Shown here: positions 1 to 10,684 of the stretch, piece after piece
How the letters are laid out: every line of letters begins with the position of its first letter
How positions within the stretch are numbered: the first letter of the stretch is position 1
NCBI GenBank assembly: GCA_017305815.1
Contig: JAFKJZ010000536.1
Coordinates: forward strand, 1-21,463
Origin: Hyphomicrobiales bacterium
GTDB taxonomy: Bacteria > Pseudomonadota > Alphaproteobacteria > Rhizobiales > Kaistiaceae
Length of the DNA: 21,463 bases
Direction of reading: 5' to 3'
Notes under the pieces: model-generated
Databases searched by the model: none
What the model was told of the DNA's origin: nothing
The model's input: the letters and a program-made list of their open reading frames with translations, nothing else
Translations under genes and position numbers: made by a program

Positions 1-155
1 ACTACGCCGCCGCCGACCCGAAGGGCGGCGCGGTCGAGAGCGGCGTCCGCTTCTACAGCCAGCCGACCTGCCACCACGCTCCCGACGTCTATGGCGGCAT
101 CGCCGAAACGACGGCGGCCGACATGCTGCGGGAGTTCTTCAGGGACCGGCGCTAG
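1..155 (+). CDS. C-terminal 50 codons of an unidentified protein (5' end outside window)
   Basis: An open frame enters from the left edge (codons in phase with position 3) and ends at TAG 153-155. The visible C-terminus contains a stretch reading FYSQPTCHHAPDVYGG, followed by a short amphipathic helix (TTAADMLREFFRDRR). A late His pair followed by a terminal helix would be compatible with an alpha/beta-hydrolase fold, but this is a guess from too little sequence. Codon use is GC3-rich like the neighbouring genes, which supports real coding. The stop codon overlaps the stop of the opposite-strand gene at 152-448 in the palindrome CTAG. Function not recognised. Confidence 0.55.
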   Translation, partial: YAAADPKGGAVESGVRFYSQPTCHHAPDVYGGIAETTAADMLREFFRDRR

Positions 156-448
156 GCGGCCGTGCTGTCCCGGTGATCGACGGCTTCGGCGCGCGCCTCG
201 GCATGGCGGCTGCAGATGACGCGCAGAAGCGAGGCGAAATTGCCGATCTCGCCGCGCAGCTCGACGACCTCGTCATGCAGCGTCGACAGGAAGCGCGCCG
301 TCGGCATCTTCTGGCTCGCCGCGATCTCGTCGAGCATCGACCAGAACATGGCCTCGAGCCGGATGCTGGTGACGACGCCGGCGATGCGGACGGACCGCGT
401 CACCGGCGCGAACAAGGCAGGATCGGTCGAAGCGAAGATATGACACAC
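152..448 (-). CDS. Ribbon-helix-helix domain protein (RHH_4 type)
   Basis: Small protein of 98 residues. After an N-terminal CHIFASTDP segment come a beta-strand (TRSVRIAGVVTSIRLE) and two helices (FWSMLDEIAASQ and TARFLSTLHDEVVEL), the order expected of the RHH_4 family of putative DNA-binding proteins common in alphaproteobacteria. I chose the GTG at 448 rather than the upstream ATG at 535. It is preceded by a strong GGGGAGGG about 6 nt away, homologues as I recall them begin at the CHIFAS segment, and the ATG would push the gene into the neighbouring DJ-1/PfpI coding region. The gene lies 35 nt downstream of that gene on the same strand, so they may be co-transcribed. Its stop codon shares CTAG with the convergent gene at 1-155. 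DNA target unknown. Confidence 0.85.
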   Translation of the reverse strand: MCHIFASTDPALFAPVTRSVRIAGVVTSIRLEAMFWSMLDEIAASQKMPTARFLSTLHDEVVELRGEIGNFASLLRVICSRHAEARAEAVDHRDSTAA

Positions 449-483
449 GGCGCGCCCTCCCCAGGGATCGCGCGCCGCGTCGA

Positions 484-1065
484 TCAGGCGTGGCTGATCG
501 TGGTGCCGAGACGCGCGAGAAACTGTGCCATCCATGTCGGGTGGGCGGGCCAGGCCGGCGCGGTGACGAAGATATCGTCGGTGATCGCGTCGTGGATGGC
601 AATATCGGCGTGTCGGCCACCGGCGAGACGCACTTCCGGCGCGCAGGCGGGATAGGACGAAATGGTGCGGCCGCGAATGACGTCGGCGGCGGCGAGCACC
701 TGCGCCCCGTGGCAGACGGCGGCGATCGGCTTGCCGGCGGCGGCGAAGGCCTTGACCAAGGCGATCACGCCGTCGTCGAGGCGCAGATATTCCGGCGCCC
801 GGCCGCCCGGAATGACGAGCGCGTCGTAGTCCGCCTCCTTCACCGACGCGAAGTCGGTGGTCAGCGCGAAATTGTGGCCGCGCTTCTCGGAATAGGTCTG
901 GTCGCCCTCGAAATCATGGATGGCGGTCGCGACCTTGCCATTGGCGGGCTTGCCCGGACAGGCAGCCTCGACCTGATGCCCCACCGCGGCGAGCAGCTGG
1001 AACGGCACCATCACTTCATAGTCCTCGACATAGTCGCCGACGAGGAAAAGGATCTTCTTGGCCAT
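484..1065 (-). CDS. DJ-1/PfpI family protein
   Basis: Encodes 193 residues with the class I glutamine-amidotransferase-like fold of the DJ-1/PfpI family. The N-terminus KKILFLVGDYVEDYE supplies the conserved acidic residue (Glu17). The nucleophile-elbow motif AVCHGAQVL places the reactive cysteine at Cys118, followed by His119. Family members include PfpI/YhbO-like stress proteins described as proteases, chaperones or glyoxal/methylglyoxal-handling enzymes; the sequence alone does not decide between these. The start is ATG 1065, preceded by GGAGGAG at good spacing; an in-frame ATG at 1140 adds 25 residues that do not look like the family. The gene follows groEL on the same strand after 104 nt, a plausible stress-response neighbourhood, but I see no clear terminator or promoter in the gap. 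Confidence 0.9.
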   Translation of the reverse strand: MAKKILFLVGDYVEDYEVMVPFQLLAAVGHQVEAACPGKPANGKVATAIHDFEGDQTYSEKRGHNFALTTDFASVKEADYDALVIPGGRAPEYLRLDDGVIALVKAFAAAGKPIAAVCHGAQVLAAADVIRGRTISSYPACAPEVRLAGGRHADIAIHDAITDDIFVTAPAWPAHPTWMAQFLARLGTTISHA

Positions 1066-1162
1066 AGACGGGTCTCCTCCACGCGTTCCCAGGCCAGCAA
1101 AATGTAGCCGGCCGGAAAGACGAACAGGTAACACCCCCATACTACCGCACCCGCAGGAGACA

Positions 1163-2849
<1,687 letters not shown>

Positions 2850-2878
2850 TCACGTCTGGGGGCGAGCCCCCGCGCGAC

Positions 2879-3181
2879 TTACTTGCCGGCCTTGCCAGTG
2901 ATTACGCCGAGGATGTCCGACTCCTTCATGATGAGGAGCTCTTCACCGTCGATCTTGACTTCCGTGCCGGACCACTTGCCGAACAGGATGCGGTCACCGG
3001 CCTTGACGTCGAGAGCGACCAGCTTGCCAGCGTCGTCACGCGCGCCGGGGCCGACAGCGACGACTTCGCCTTCCTGCGGCTTTTCCTTGACGGTGTCGGG
3101 GATGATGATGCCGCCGGCGGTCTTCTCTTCCGACGCAACGCGACGGACGACGACGCGGTCATGCAGAGGACGGAATGCCAT
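2879..3181 (-). CDS. groES: Co-chaperonin GroES (10 kDa, Hsp10)
   Basis: Encodes 100 residues, normal for GroES, the heptameric lid of the GroEL cage. The start [13 protein letters not shown] and the mobile-loop region [15 protein letters not shown] match the family; the second half contains the roof and beta-barrel stretch [27 protein letters not shown] 3181 is preceded by GAGGAGAG at proper distance; an in-frame ATG at 3247 is rejected because it would place 22 non-family residues across the leader next to the CIRCE operator. First gene of the groES-groEL operon. Confidence 0.98.
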   Translation of the reverse strand: MAFRPLHDRVVVRRVASEEKTAGGIIIPDTVKEKPQEGEVVAVGPGARDDAGKLVALDVKAGDRILFGKWSGTEVKIDGEELLIMKESDILGVITGKAGK

Positions 3182-3240
3182 GTTTGTTCTCTCCTCGCGT
3201 GCAGGGCGATCCGGTCGGACCACCCGCCAAAATGGATGCG

Positions 3241-3267
3241 TTGGCACTCACCGAGGGCGAGTGCTAG
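3241..3267 (-). promoter_or_regulatory. CIRCE operator (HrcA binding site) of groESL
   Basis: The plus strand reads TTGGCACTC-N9-GAGTGCTAG, that is, CTAGCACTC-N9-GAGTGCCAA toward groES. This matches the CIRCE consensus TTAGCACTC-N9-GAGTGCTAA at all but one base in each arm. It lies about 60 nt upstream of the groES start and begins about 10 nt after the -10 box, so it overlaps or directly follows the transcription start. HrcA repression of groESL through CIRCE is established in many bacteria including alphaproteobacteria; hrcA itself is not in this window. Confidence 0.95.
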
Positions 3268-3277
3268 CAGCCGCACG

Positions 3278-3306
3278 GATCTAGGAGCCGGGTGCCGGGA
3301 TGTCAA
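3278..3306 (-). promoter_or_regulatory. sigma70-type promoter of groESL
   Basis: Reading toward groES, TTGACA (3306-3301) is followed by a 17-nt spacer and TAGATC (3283-3278). The -35 hexamer is perfect and the spacer ideal. The predicted start of transcription falls at the edge of the CIRCE operator. No separate heat-shock sigma32 promoter was recognised by eye. Confidence 0.8.
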
Positions 3307-3378
3307 GGAGACCGCATCGCCGGTCGCGACAGAATTTTTTCTGCCCGCGTCTTCCGGCCAGGATCGGCCGGTCCGGTC

Positions 3379-3417
3379 GAGACGCCGGCCTCAGGCCCAT
3401 TCCGGGCTGGGCGTCTC
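3379..3417 (-). other. Stem-loop spanning the stop codon of the acyltransferase gene
   Basis: GAGACGCC (3379-3386) pairs perfectly with GGCGTCTC (3410-3417). An inner partly paired segment surrounds the acyltransferase stop codon at 3391-3393. A second short hairpin (CCGGCC 3354-3359 with GGCCGG 3366-3371) follows downstream on the minus strand. Neither is followed by a T-run on that strand. They may mark the end of the lipid operon just before the groES promoter, or stabilise the 3' end. Confidence 0.4.
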
Positions 3418-4032
3418 GCGGCCGAGCGCATCGACCGCCTGCTCGAGCCGCTGCACGAAGCCTTCGCCCGCGCCGGTCATCGGCTCGCCGATCACCACAT
3501 CGCAGAAGAATGGGACAGGAAGATGAACGCCCTTCGGCAAAACCTTGCCGAAGCCGCGCAGGAAGACCGGCAGCACGGGAATGTCGGGACGCCGGCGCGC
3601 GATATGGGCGACGCCGCGCTTGAACGCCTGTCGCATCTCCGGCTCGCCGCGGGACCCCTCTGGGAAGAAGATCAGGATGTCGCCGGCGTCGAGCGCCGCC
3701 AGCGCATCGGCCAGGGGATCGATGCCGCCGCGGCCGCTCGAGCGCTCGATCGGCAGGATGCCGATGAGGTCGACCGCGAACCATCGTAGCGCCCGGTTCC
3801 TGAGGAAATAATCCGCCGCCGCCACGGCGCGGACCCGGCGCAGCATGCCGAGCGGAAACAGCGACATCAGCGCCAGCGTGTCGAGATGGCTGTTGTGGTT
3901 GGCGGCGATGATCACCGGCCCGTCCTTGGGCAGGCGCGCGCGATGGCGCACCGAAAGTCCGATCGCCACCAGAAGGAACGGCCGCACCAGGAGCGCGAAG
4001 AAGGCGAGACGCAGGCAATCGCGGGCGGTCAT
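3391..4032 (-). CDS. 1-acyl-sn-glycerol-3-phosphate acyltransferase-like protein (PlsC family)
   Basis: 213-residue membrane-associated acyltransferase. The catalytic NHX4D motif is intact (Asn45-His46 to Asp51 in [11 protein letters not shown]) and the glycerophosphate-binding block is FFPEGSRGE near residue 125, so the enzyme should be active. One hydrophobic N-terminal segment (about residues 10-27) would anchor it. PlsC enzymes transfer an acyl chain to lysophosphatidate to make phosphatidate, the substrate of the CdsA-like enzyme encoded just upstream. Start ATG 4032 lies 23 nt after the cdsA-like stop; a weak GAGG lies about 11 nt before it. A longer in-frame ORF upstream is only the cdsA-like gene read in another frame. 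It may be an accessory PlsC rather than the housekeeping one. Confidence 0.9.
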   Translation of the reverse strand: MTARDCLRLAFFALLVRPFLLVAIGLSVRHRARLPKDGPVIIAANHNSHLDTLALMSLFPLGMLRRVRAVAAADYFLRNRALRWFAVDLIGILPIERSSGRGGIDPLADALAALDAGDILIFFPEGSRGEPEMRQAFKRGVAHIARRRPDIPVLPVFLRGFGKVLPKGVHLPVPFFCDVVIGEPMTGAGEGFVQRLEQAVDALGRETPSPEWA

Positions 4033-4055
4033 CGTGGGTCGGGCCTCACGGTGGC

Positions 4056-5033
4056 TCAGAAATAGAAATAGCGGACGGCGTGGAAGAAGATCGGCGCGGT
4101 GAACACCAGGCTGTCGATGCGATCGAGAATGCCGCCATGGCCGGGCAGCATGGTGCCGGTATCCTTGATGCCGAGATCCCGCTTCACCGCCGACATCACG
4201 ATGTCGCCGAAGAAACCGGCCGTCGCCAGCAGCGCGCCGATGATCGCCGCCTGCCAGGCGCCGATCGGCGTCAGGACCGGCGCGAGCGCCGCCGACAGCA
4301 GGATCGTCGCGACGAGGCCACCGAGGAAGCCGCCGACCGTCTTGTTGGGCGAGACCTTCGGCGTGATCTTGCGCCGGCCGATCAGCTTGCCGGAGACGAA
4401 CTGGGCGACGTCGTTGAACTCGGTCGCAATCAGCAGGAAGACCAGCAGGCCCGCGCCCATCCCGGGCGGCGCGTCGGGCGGCGGCACGGCGAGCAGATAG
4501 GCCGCGTGGCTGACGGCGAAGACCGTGATCATCAGCCCCCAGTGCAGCGTGCCGGCCGCCTTCAGGAAGCCCTGCGTCTCGCCGCGCAGCACCATGGCGG
4601 CCGGCAGGATCAGGAACATGTAGACGGGCACGAAGATGACGAACATGCCGTACCAGCCGATCCCGACCCAGTAATACTGGATCGGCACGGCGAGATAGGC
4701 GACGAGGAGCACGACCCGGTCGGCCCGCCGCGTCGGGATGATCGTCAGATATTCCTTGAGCGCCAGATAGCTGACGAAGGCGAGCAGCACGATCATCGCC
4801 GTGCGGCCGAGCGCCAGCGCCACCACCAGCAGCGCCACCATCGCCCACCAGCTGCCGATCCGCGCCTTGAGCTCGCGCCGCTTCTCCTGCGCCTTCTCGT
4901 CCGCCTCCGGCGGCGGCGACCGCATCCAGACGAGAAGGGTCGCGCCGGCGAGGCCAAGCACGACGAGCGCCAGCGTCACCACGATCTGGAGCGGCAGGTC
5001 GAACAGCATGAAGGAGGAAGCGGTTTCCGGCAT
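4056..5033 (-). CDS. Phosphatidate cytidylyltransferase (CdsA family)
   Basis: 325-residue integral membrane protein with about eight hydrophobic segments. The C-terminal CdsA signature is clear: [18 protein letters not shown] followed by [13 protein letters not shown], which carries the conserved Asp residues of the active site. The reaction is CTP plus phosphatidate to CDP-diacylglycerol and pyrophosphate. A highly charged loop (about residues 35-60, [17 protein letters not shown]) follows the first membrane helix. Start ATG 5033 overlaps the preceding gene's TGA by one base (TGATG), suggesting translational coupling; an in-frame ATG at 5123 would lie inside that gene. The arrangement next to a CDP-alcohol phosphatidyltransferase resembles the ynbA-ynbB pair of enterobacteria, so this may be an accessory CdsA paralogue. 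Confidence 0.93.
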   Translation of the reverse strand: MPETASSFMLFDLPLQIVVTLALVVLGLAGATLLVWMRSPPPEADEKAQEKRRELKARIGSWWAMVALLVVALALGRTAMIVLLAFVSYLALKEYLTIIPTRRADRVVLLVAYLAVPIQYYWVGIGWYGMFVIFVPVYMFLILPAAMVLRGETQGFLKAAGTLHWGLMITVFAVSHAAYLLAVPPPDAPPGMGAGLLVFLLIATEFNDVAQFVSGKLIGRRKITPKVSPNKTVGGFLGGLVATILLSAALAPVLTPIGAWQAAIIGALLATAGFFGDIVMSAVKRDLGIKDTGTMLPGHGGILDRIDSLVFTAPIFFHAVRYFYF

Positions 5034-5680
5034 CAGCTTTCCACCAGCGCGTGACGGGCGCGATTGAACGAGGTCCAGACCGCCAGCAGCGTCAGCAGCA
5101 ACATGATCCCGTCGAGCCACCACCCGGCGGGGACGCCGAGCCCGACCAGGAAGGCGATCGCGCCGATCACCGCGGCGCGGTCGGACTTGCCCATCGGCCC
5201 GTCATAGCGCCGGCCCGCGCCGAGCGCCTCTACCAGCACGCCGACGAACTCGGTCAGGATCGCGGCGACGACGAAGAATGCGATCGGCCAGCCATGCGCC
5301 CCATAGGGCGCCAGCGCCGGAACCAGCGCCAGGTAGAGCGCGGCATCGGAGACGACGTCGCCGACCTCGTTGAGGATGGCGCCGAGCCGGCTCTTCTGGT
5401 CGTGCTCGCGGGCGATCATGCCGTCGATGGCGTTCAGCGCCATGCGCAGGAACAGTACCACCGGAAGCAGGAACAGGCTGGCGCGCACACCGGCCAGCGC
5501 CCAAAGCGCCAGCGCCGTGGCGATGCTCGCGACCATCGCGGCGATCGTCACCTGGTTGGCCGTGACGCCACGCGCCACCAGCGCGCCGACCAGCGGTCGC
5601 AACAGCGCCTGGAAGCGCGGCTTCAGATCATAGACGGAGGTCATGCAAAGCGCCGCACACGTCAACATACCGCCGGGCAT
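5033..5680 (-). CDS. CDP-alcohol phosphatidyltransferase family protein (variant motif)
   Basis: Membrane protein of up to 215 residues with about six hydrophobic segments. Enzymes of this family join a CDP-linked lipid or alcohol to a second alcohol to form phospholipids. The signature D-x2-DG-x2-AR-x8-G-x3-D-x3-D is present with exact spacing, but the first and third Asp are Asn: NAIDGMIAR, then eight residues, then GAILNEVGD. From memory, the YnjF-like subfamily has similar substitutions, so this may be a subfamily trait and not damage. The acceptor alcohol cannot be predicted. The start at ATG 5680 has GGGGAGAG upstream; ATG 5668 and ATG 5644 (giving [11 protein letters not shown], a family-like N-terminus) are alternatives. 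First gene of the lipid operon and translationally coupled to the CdsA-like gene. Confidence 0.88.
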   Translation of the reverse strand: MPGGMLTCAALCMTSVYDLKPRFQALLRPLVGALVARGVTANQVTIAAMVASIATALALWALAGVRASLFLLPVVLFLRMALNAIDGMIAREHDQKSRLGAILNEVGDVVSDAALYLALVPALAPYGAHGWPIAFFVVAAILTEFVGVLVEALGAGRRYDGPMGKSDRAAVIGAIAFLVGLGVPAGWWLDGIMLLLTLLAVWTSFNRARHALVES

Positions 5681-5753
5681 TGGCCCGGCGCTCTCCCCTT
5701 CATGCGCCCGGCCGCACCGGCAGGGCTATGAAACCGGTCACAAAGCCTGTCGA

Positions 5754-6259
5754 TCAGCCGGAAACAGTGAAGGGCAGCTCGAGCGGCGCCGAACGACCCG
5801 TCGTGGTGTCGGTGACGTTCAGGACCAGCACGTAGTCGCCCGCCTTCAGCGCCGGCAACTGGAAGCCGACGGTGATCTGGAACTCGCGGTTCTTGTTGCG
5901 GCCGACCTTCTCGAACAGCGCCGGCGTCGCCGACTTGGTCAGGATCTGGCCGCTCGCATTGCGGATTTCGATCTCGGAGGAGAAGGCGATCTTGTAGCCG
6001 TCGGCGACTTCCGCCCAACCGAAGCCCTGCGGCTCGAGATAGACCTGCAAATTGGCGGAAGGAGCGAAACTATTGCCGGAATGGGCGGTATAGTCACCAA
6101 AACCCTGGGCATCCTCGACGAAGCGCGCGTTCTTGAACGTCAGCGGCGCCGATTTCCAGAAGGCCTCGACGGCGGCGTCGAGCGCCTGCTGCGCCTCGGC
6201 GGGAAAAGCAACGCGCCCGCCATTGCAATCCCGGAGATCCGGGATGCCCGATCCTTCAT
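5754..6259 (-). pseudogene. Putative secreted protein, signal peptide and body separated by a -1 frameshift
   Basis: ATG 6259 is preceded by a good GAGGGG Shine-Dalgarno and starts an ideal signal peptide (MKDRASR, then ISGIAMAGALLFP). The continuation AEAQQALDAAVEAFW, with an AEA signal-peptidase site, lies in the -1 frame from base 6200. Joined, the product would be 168 residues. Without the shift, frame 0 runs into a low-complexity Arg/Pro-rich reading that overlaps the real frame. The body is rich in predicted beta-strands (YKIAFSSEIEIRN, FQITVGFQLPALKAGDYVL, APLELPFTVSG), suggesting an Ig-like or beta-sandwich periplasmic domain. I recognise no family. The frame of the body stays open upstream to an ATG at 6353, but that version lacks a signal peptide and looks non-native. 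Either a one-base error or loss, or programmed slippage at T-TTC-CCG (6206-6200). Confidence 0.7.
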
Positions 6260-6381
6260 GTCTTTCCCCTCGTCTCGGGCGCGGCAAGCGCCCTGCAGCC
6301 CCATTTCGCGCGAACATGCCGTTCCGGCGCGTCCTGCGCAAGGGCTTCGACAAATGAGGATTAATTCAGTGCGCCAACGGC

Positions 6382-7775
<1,394 letters not shown>

Positions 7776-7779
<4 letters not shown>

Positions 7780-9554
7780 TACCTGAACGAGCTCTTGCCC
7801 AGCAGCCTGTCGACCAGCGCCGGGTTCGGCACCAGGCGGGCGAGCACGCCGGCCGGGTCCGTCGCCATTCCCGGAAAGCGGTCACGCATGCCGGCGATCG
7901 CCGCGCGCCTCGCCTCCGGATCGGCGGCGGCCAGCACGCGCAGGAAGGCGGCGAGCGGATGGTCCGGCAGGTCGACGCGGCCCATCAGCTTGCGCAGCGT
8001 CTCGGTCTTGCCCCCCTGGAAGGCGGCCAGCGCCAGATAGAGATCGTACCAGGACGGATAGGCGGCGTTGCTGCTGGCCGATTCCTCGATCAGCCGCATG
8101 CCGAGCTGGTAACGGCCGGCGAGGATCAGCATCTGGCCCTGCGAGGCGCGGATGTCGGGATCGAGCGGGTTCAGGACCATTGCGCGGTTGCCGGCCTCGA
8201 TGGCGCGCTGCATCTGGCCATCGGCGTAATAGGTGTACTGAAGCGCCTGCATCGCCCTCGCGCTGGTCGGCGCCAGCTGGACGGCCATCGCCGACGCTTT
8301 CACGGCGCGGTCGAGCGTGGCGCGGCGCAGGTCCGGATCGAGCCCGAGCTCCGCCTCGGTCAGGTAGAGGAAGGTCAGCTGCGCATAGGGCGGCGCATAA
8401 CTGGGATAGCGTTTGGTGAGCTGCTCCAGGCAGGCGGTGACCTCGCCATGCGTCTTCGGTGCGAAGCTGCGCCAGTAGTTGAAAGAGCGGATCACGCAGG
8501 GAAAGCCGTCATCGGCGAGATCGGTCCTCGCCAGGCGGTCGGAGAGCACCACGCCATAGGGCTGGGCGATGGTGGTGGCGATCGTGTCCTTGAGCTGGGC
8601 GATGGTCACGGACGGCCGGACGGGGTTCCGCGGCACCGTCGCCTGCGACGACCAGATCACGCGGCCCGAGGCGGCGTCCGTCAGCAGCGCGGCGGCGGAG
8701 ATACCGGAGGGCCCGGCCGACAGCCTGCCGCTCAGCAGATAATCGGCGTCGCCGTCCATCCGGGTCACCACCGTGACCTCGTCGAAGCGGGAGATCGCCG
8801 TCGCCAGCATGACGGCGAACTGACGGCCCGATATGCCGACGGCGGGCTCGTCGCCAATCGCGAACGGCGCCACGAAGATTCGCGGGGCCAGCGGCCGCGT
8901 CGCGGGCGCCGGCGCGGCATGCGGCATCGCGGCGACGGACGCGACGGCAACGGCGGCGGTCCCCGCCTCCTGCCCGGCATCCGCCAGCACAGCCGCATGG
9001 CGCAGGCCGAACACGCCGAGCGCCATCAGGAAGGCGACGATCGCGAGCGCGCCGCCGATCCGCAGCCGCCACAGGGTCCTGGCGGCGAAGACGGACACGG
9101 CCGTCGCAGGCAGGGCGGCTTCCCTTGCCGGCGTGACCGGCTCGGCCGGCGCGGCCTCGCTCGCGGCCTGCCCTTCGGCCTCGGCGGCCATCGGCTCAAA
9201 ATGCGGCACATAGCTGCCGCGCGGCATTGCGATCCGCAGCGCCGCGTTCGCGCCACCCGTCCGGTAGTAGGCGTCGAGCGCCTTGCGCAGGCGTCCCGCC
9301 TCGACCCGAACGATCGGATCCGAGGCCGGGTCGAAGGTCTCCGGACGACCGAGCGCCTCGGTCGCGATCGAATAGGCCTTGATGCGATCCGCCTCGCCGG
9401 CCAGCGTCTTCTCGACGACGTAGGTGAGGAAGGCGCTCAGTTGGCGCGAGGCGACGAAGGAGGCGGATTCGACGATCTGACCCAGTGCCGCGCGGACGGC
9501 CTCGGGCTCGAACCCGAACTCCTGCCCCCTCTCCTGATCGGCCGGCTCCGTCAT
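7776..9554 (-). CDS. Membrane-anchored protein: N-terminal conserved domain, TM helix, TolB/FlgO-like domain, TPRs
   Basis: 592 residues. Residues about 17-120 form a conserved cytoplasmic domain (RQLSAFLTYVVEKTLAGEAD, FDPASDPIVRVEAGRLRKAL, PRGSYVPHFE) that I know only as the N-terminus of TPR/'adenylate cyclase-like' proteins of alphaproteobacteria and acidobacteria; its helix-rich pattern suggests DNA or protein binding, unproven. An Ala/Pro-rich linker leads to one TM helix (about 167-184), then a TolB/FlgO-like alpha/beta domain (from about 225, RIFVAPFAIG) and TPR-like helical repeats (about 370-560). No cyclase catalytic domain is present. Predicted topology is N-terminus inside, TPRs in the periplasm. 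It starts 11 nt after the preceding paralogous ORF and overlaps the response regulator by four bases, so co-expression is likely. Exact function unknown. Confidence 0.85.
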
Positions 9555-9565
9555 GGCGCGCCGTC

Positions 9566-10684
9566 TCAGGTTCCGACACCGGCGCCGCGCAAGGCTTCCT
9601 CCACCCGCTTCGTATAGGGCGAAGGCGGAAACTGGCGGCTGAGCGCGGTCGGCATGTCGTCGGCGAACAGGGGCATCAGATCATACAGCGCCTTCACGGC
9701 GGCGTTCCGGTCGGCAGATTGACCGGCGGCATCATAGGCCAGCACGCGGGCGACGGCACCATAAGGCAAGAGCGACACATCCGCCATCACCGAGCCGGAA
9801 GCCGGCTCGGGCCCCTCCGGCCGGCCCACCCGGGCCAGCAGTTCCAGCGAATCGTAGAACGAGACATGGGCGGGATCGAGCTGACGGGCGGCGGCGGCCT
9901 GCGCCAGCGCCTGGTCGGGATAGTCGGAGGCGATCAGCGCCAGCACATATTGCGAGCGCGAGAGCGGATCATACGGATTGGCCGAGATGGCCCTGAGGCC
10001 GATATCGCGCGCCGCCTCGAGGTCGCCCTTGCTGAAGGCGACGGTCGCCACCGCCGTCATGGCGCGGACATTGGTCGGCTCGAGCTGCAGCGCATGGCGC
10101 GCCAGTTCCTCCGCCTCCTTCCGGGCAGCGAGTGCGGCCGCTGTGTCGGGATTGAGGCGATAACGCTCCATCAGCAGCAGCGCGCGCGAGGCCCAGGCCG
10201 TTGCGAAGGTCGGATAGCGCTCGATCATATCGCGGAGGCAATCGTCGACGCGGCGCCAGCTGGTGTCATCGAGCCGGTGCCCGTGCAACTGCGCCTCGAT
10301 CAGGCAATCATAGCCGCTCATCTCGCCCGGTGGTCCGCCTGCCCCGCGCGCGACATACTGGGCGATGGCGCCGAACTGCGGCGCGATCGCCGTGGTCGCG
10401 ATGGCGAGAAGCCGGTCGACTCCGGCGCGGGTCATCAGCTCGGCGACGGGCATGTCGATCGACGCGCTCCAGAGCACCTCGGCGGTCTGGAGCGAGGACA
10501 GGCGCATGGAGACCGTGCTCTTGCGGTCCGAGAAGGCGATGTCACCCTCGATGCGGAAATCCGCCGGCGGACCGCCATTGGTGAGCACGCGCAGTTCGGG
10601 GAAGCGCGCCAGCGCCACCATCAGGCCGGATTCGAGCTCGTCGGCCCGTTCGGCGGCCGTTCCGGTCGCGACGAAGGGCATCAC
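9566..10684 (-). CDS. TolB-like plus TPR protein, second half of a split paralogue
   Basis: 372 residues equivalent to the portion of the 592-residue neighbour that follows its TM helix. A TolB/FlgO-like region (about 1-120: MPFVATG, then ADFRIEGDI and VLWSASIDM) is followed by TPR-like helices (about 130-330), including AEELARHALQLEPTNVRAMTAVA-type repeats. The start is GTG 10684 or ATG 10681, overlapping the stop of the upstream ORF in GTGA. It has no signal peptide or TM helix of its own, so if translated separately it would be cytoplasmic, unlike the single-chain neighbour. The frame upstream of the start still reads PSVEV before MPF, resembling the neighbour's APRIFVAPF, which suggests that the two ORFs were once one gene. 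Function unknown. Confidence 0.8.
   Translation of the reverse strand: MMPFVATGTAAERADELESGLMVALARFPELRVLTNGGPPADFRIEGDIAFSDRKSTVSMRLSSLQTAEVLWSASIDMPVAELMTRAGVDRLLAIATTAIAPQFGAIAQYVARGAGGPPGEMSGYDCLIEAQLHGHRLDDTSWRRVDDCLRDMIERYPTFATAWASRALLLMERYRLNPDTAAALAARKEAEELARHALQLEPTNVRAMTAVATVAFSKGDLEAARDIGLRAISANPYDPLSRSQYVLALIASDYPDQALAQAAAARQLDPAHVSFYDSLELLARVGRPEGPEPASGSVMADVSLLPYGAVARVLAYDAAGQSADRNAAVKALYDLMPLFADDMPTALSRQFPPSPYTKRVEEALRGAGVGT

Noticed and set aside
449..535. A longer start (ATG 535) for the ribbon-helix-helix protein
   Set aside because: It would overlap the DJ-1/PfpI gene by about 50 nt and add non-family residues; GTG 448 has a near-perfect Shine-Dalgarno.
4080..5054. A 324-codon plus-strand frame opposite the CdsA-like gene
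   Set aside because: Highly charged Arg/Asp/His/Gln composition typical of reverse reading of membrane-protein codons.
7959..9617. A 552-codon open frame on the plus strand opposite the 592-residue TPR protein
   Set aside because: It is antisense to a protein with clear domains, its translation is Arg/Gly/His-rich low-complexity sequence, and such long mirror frames are expected in DNA with GC-rich third positions.
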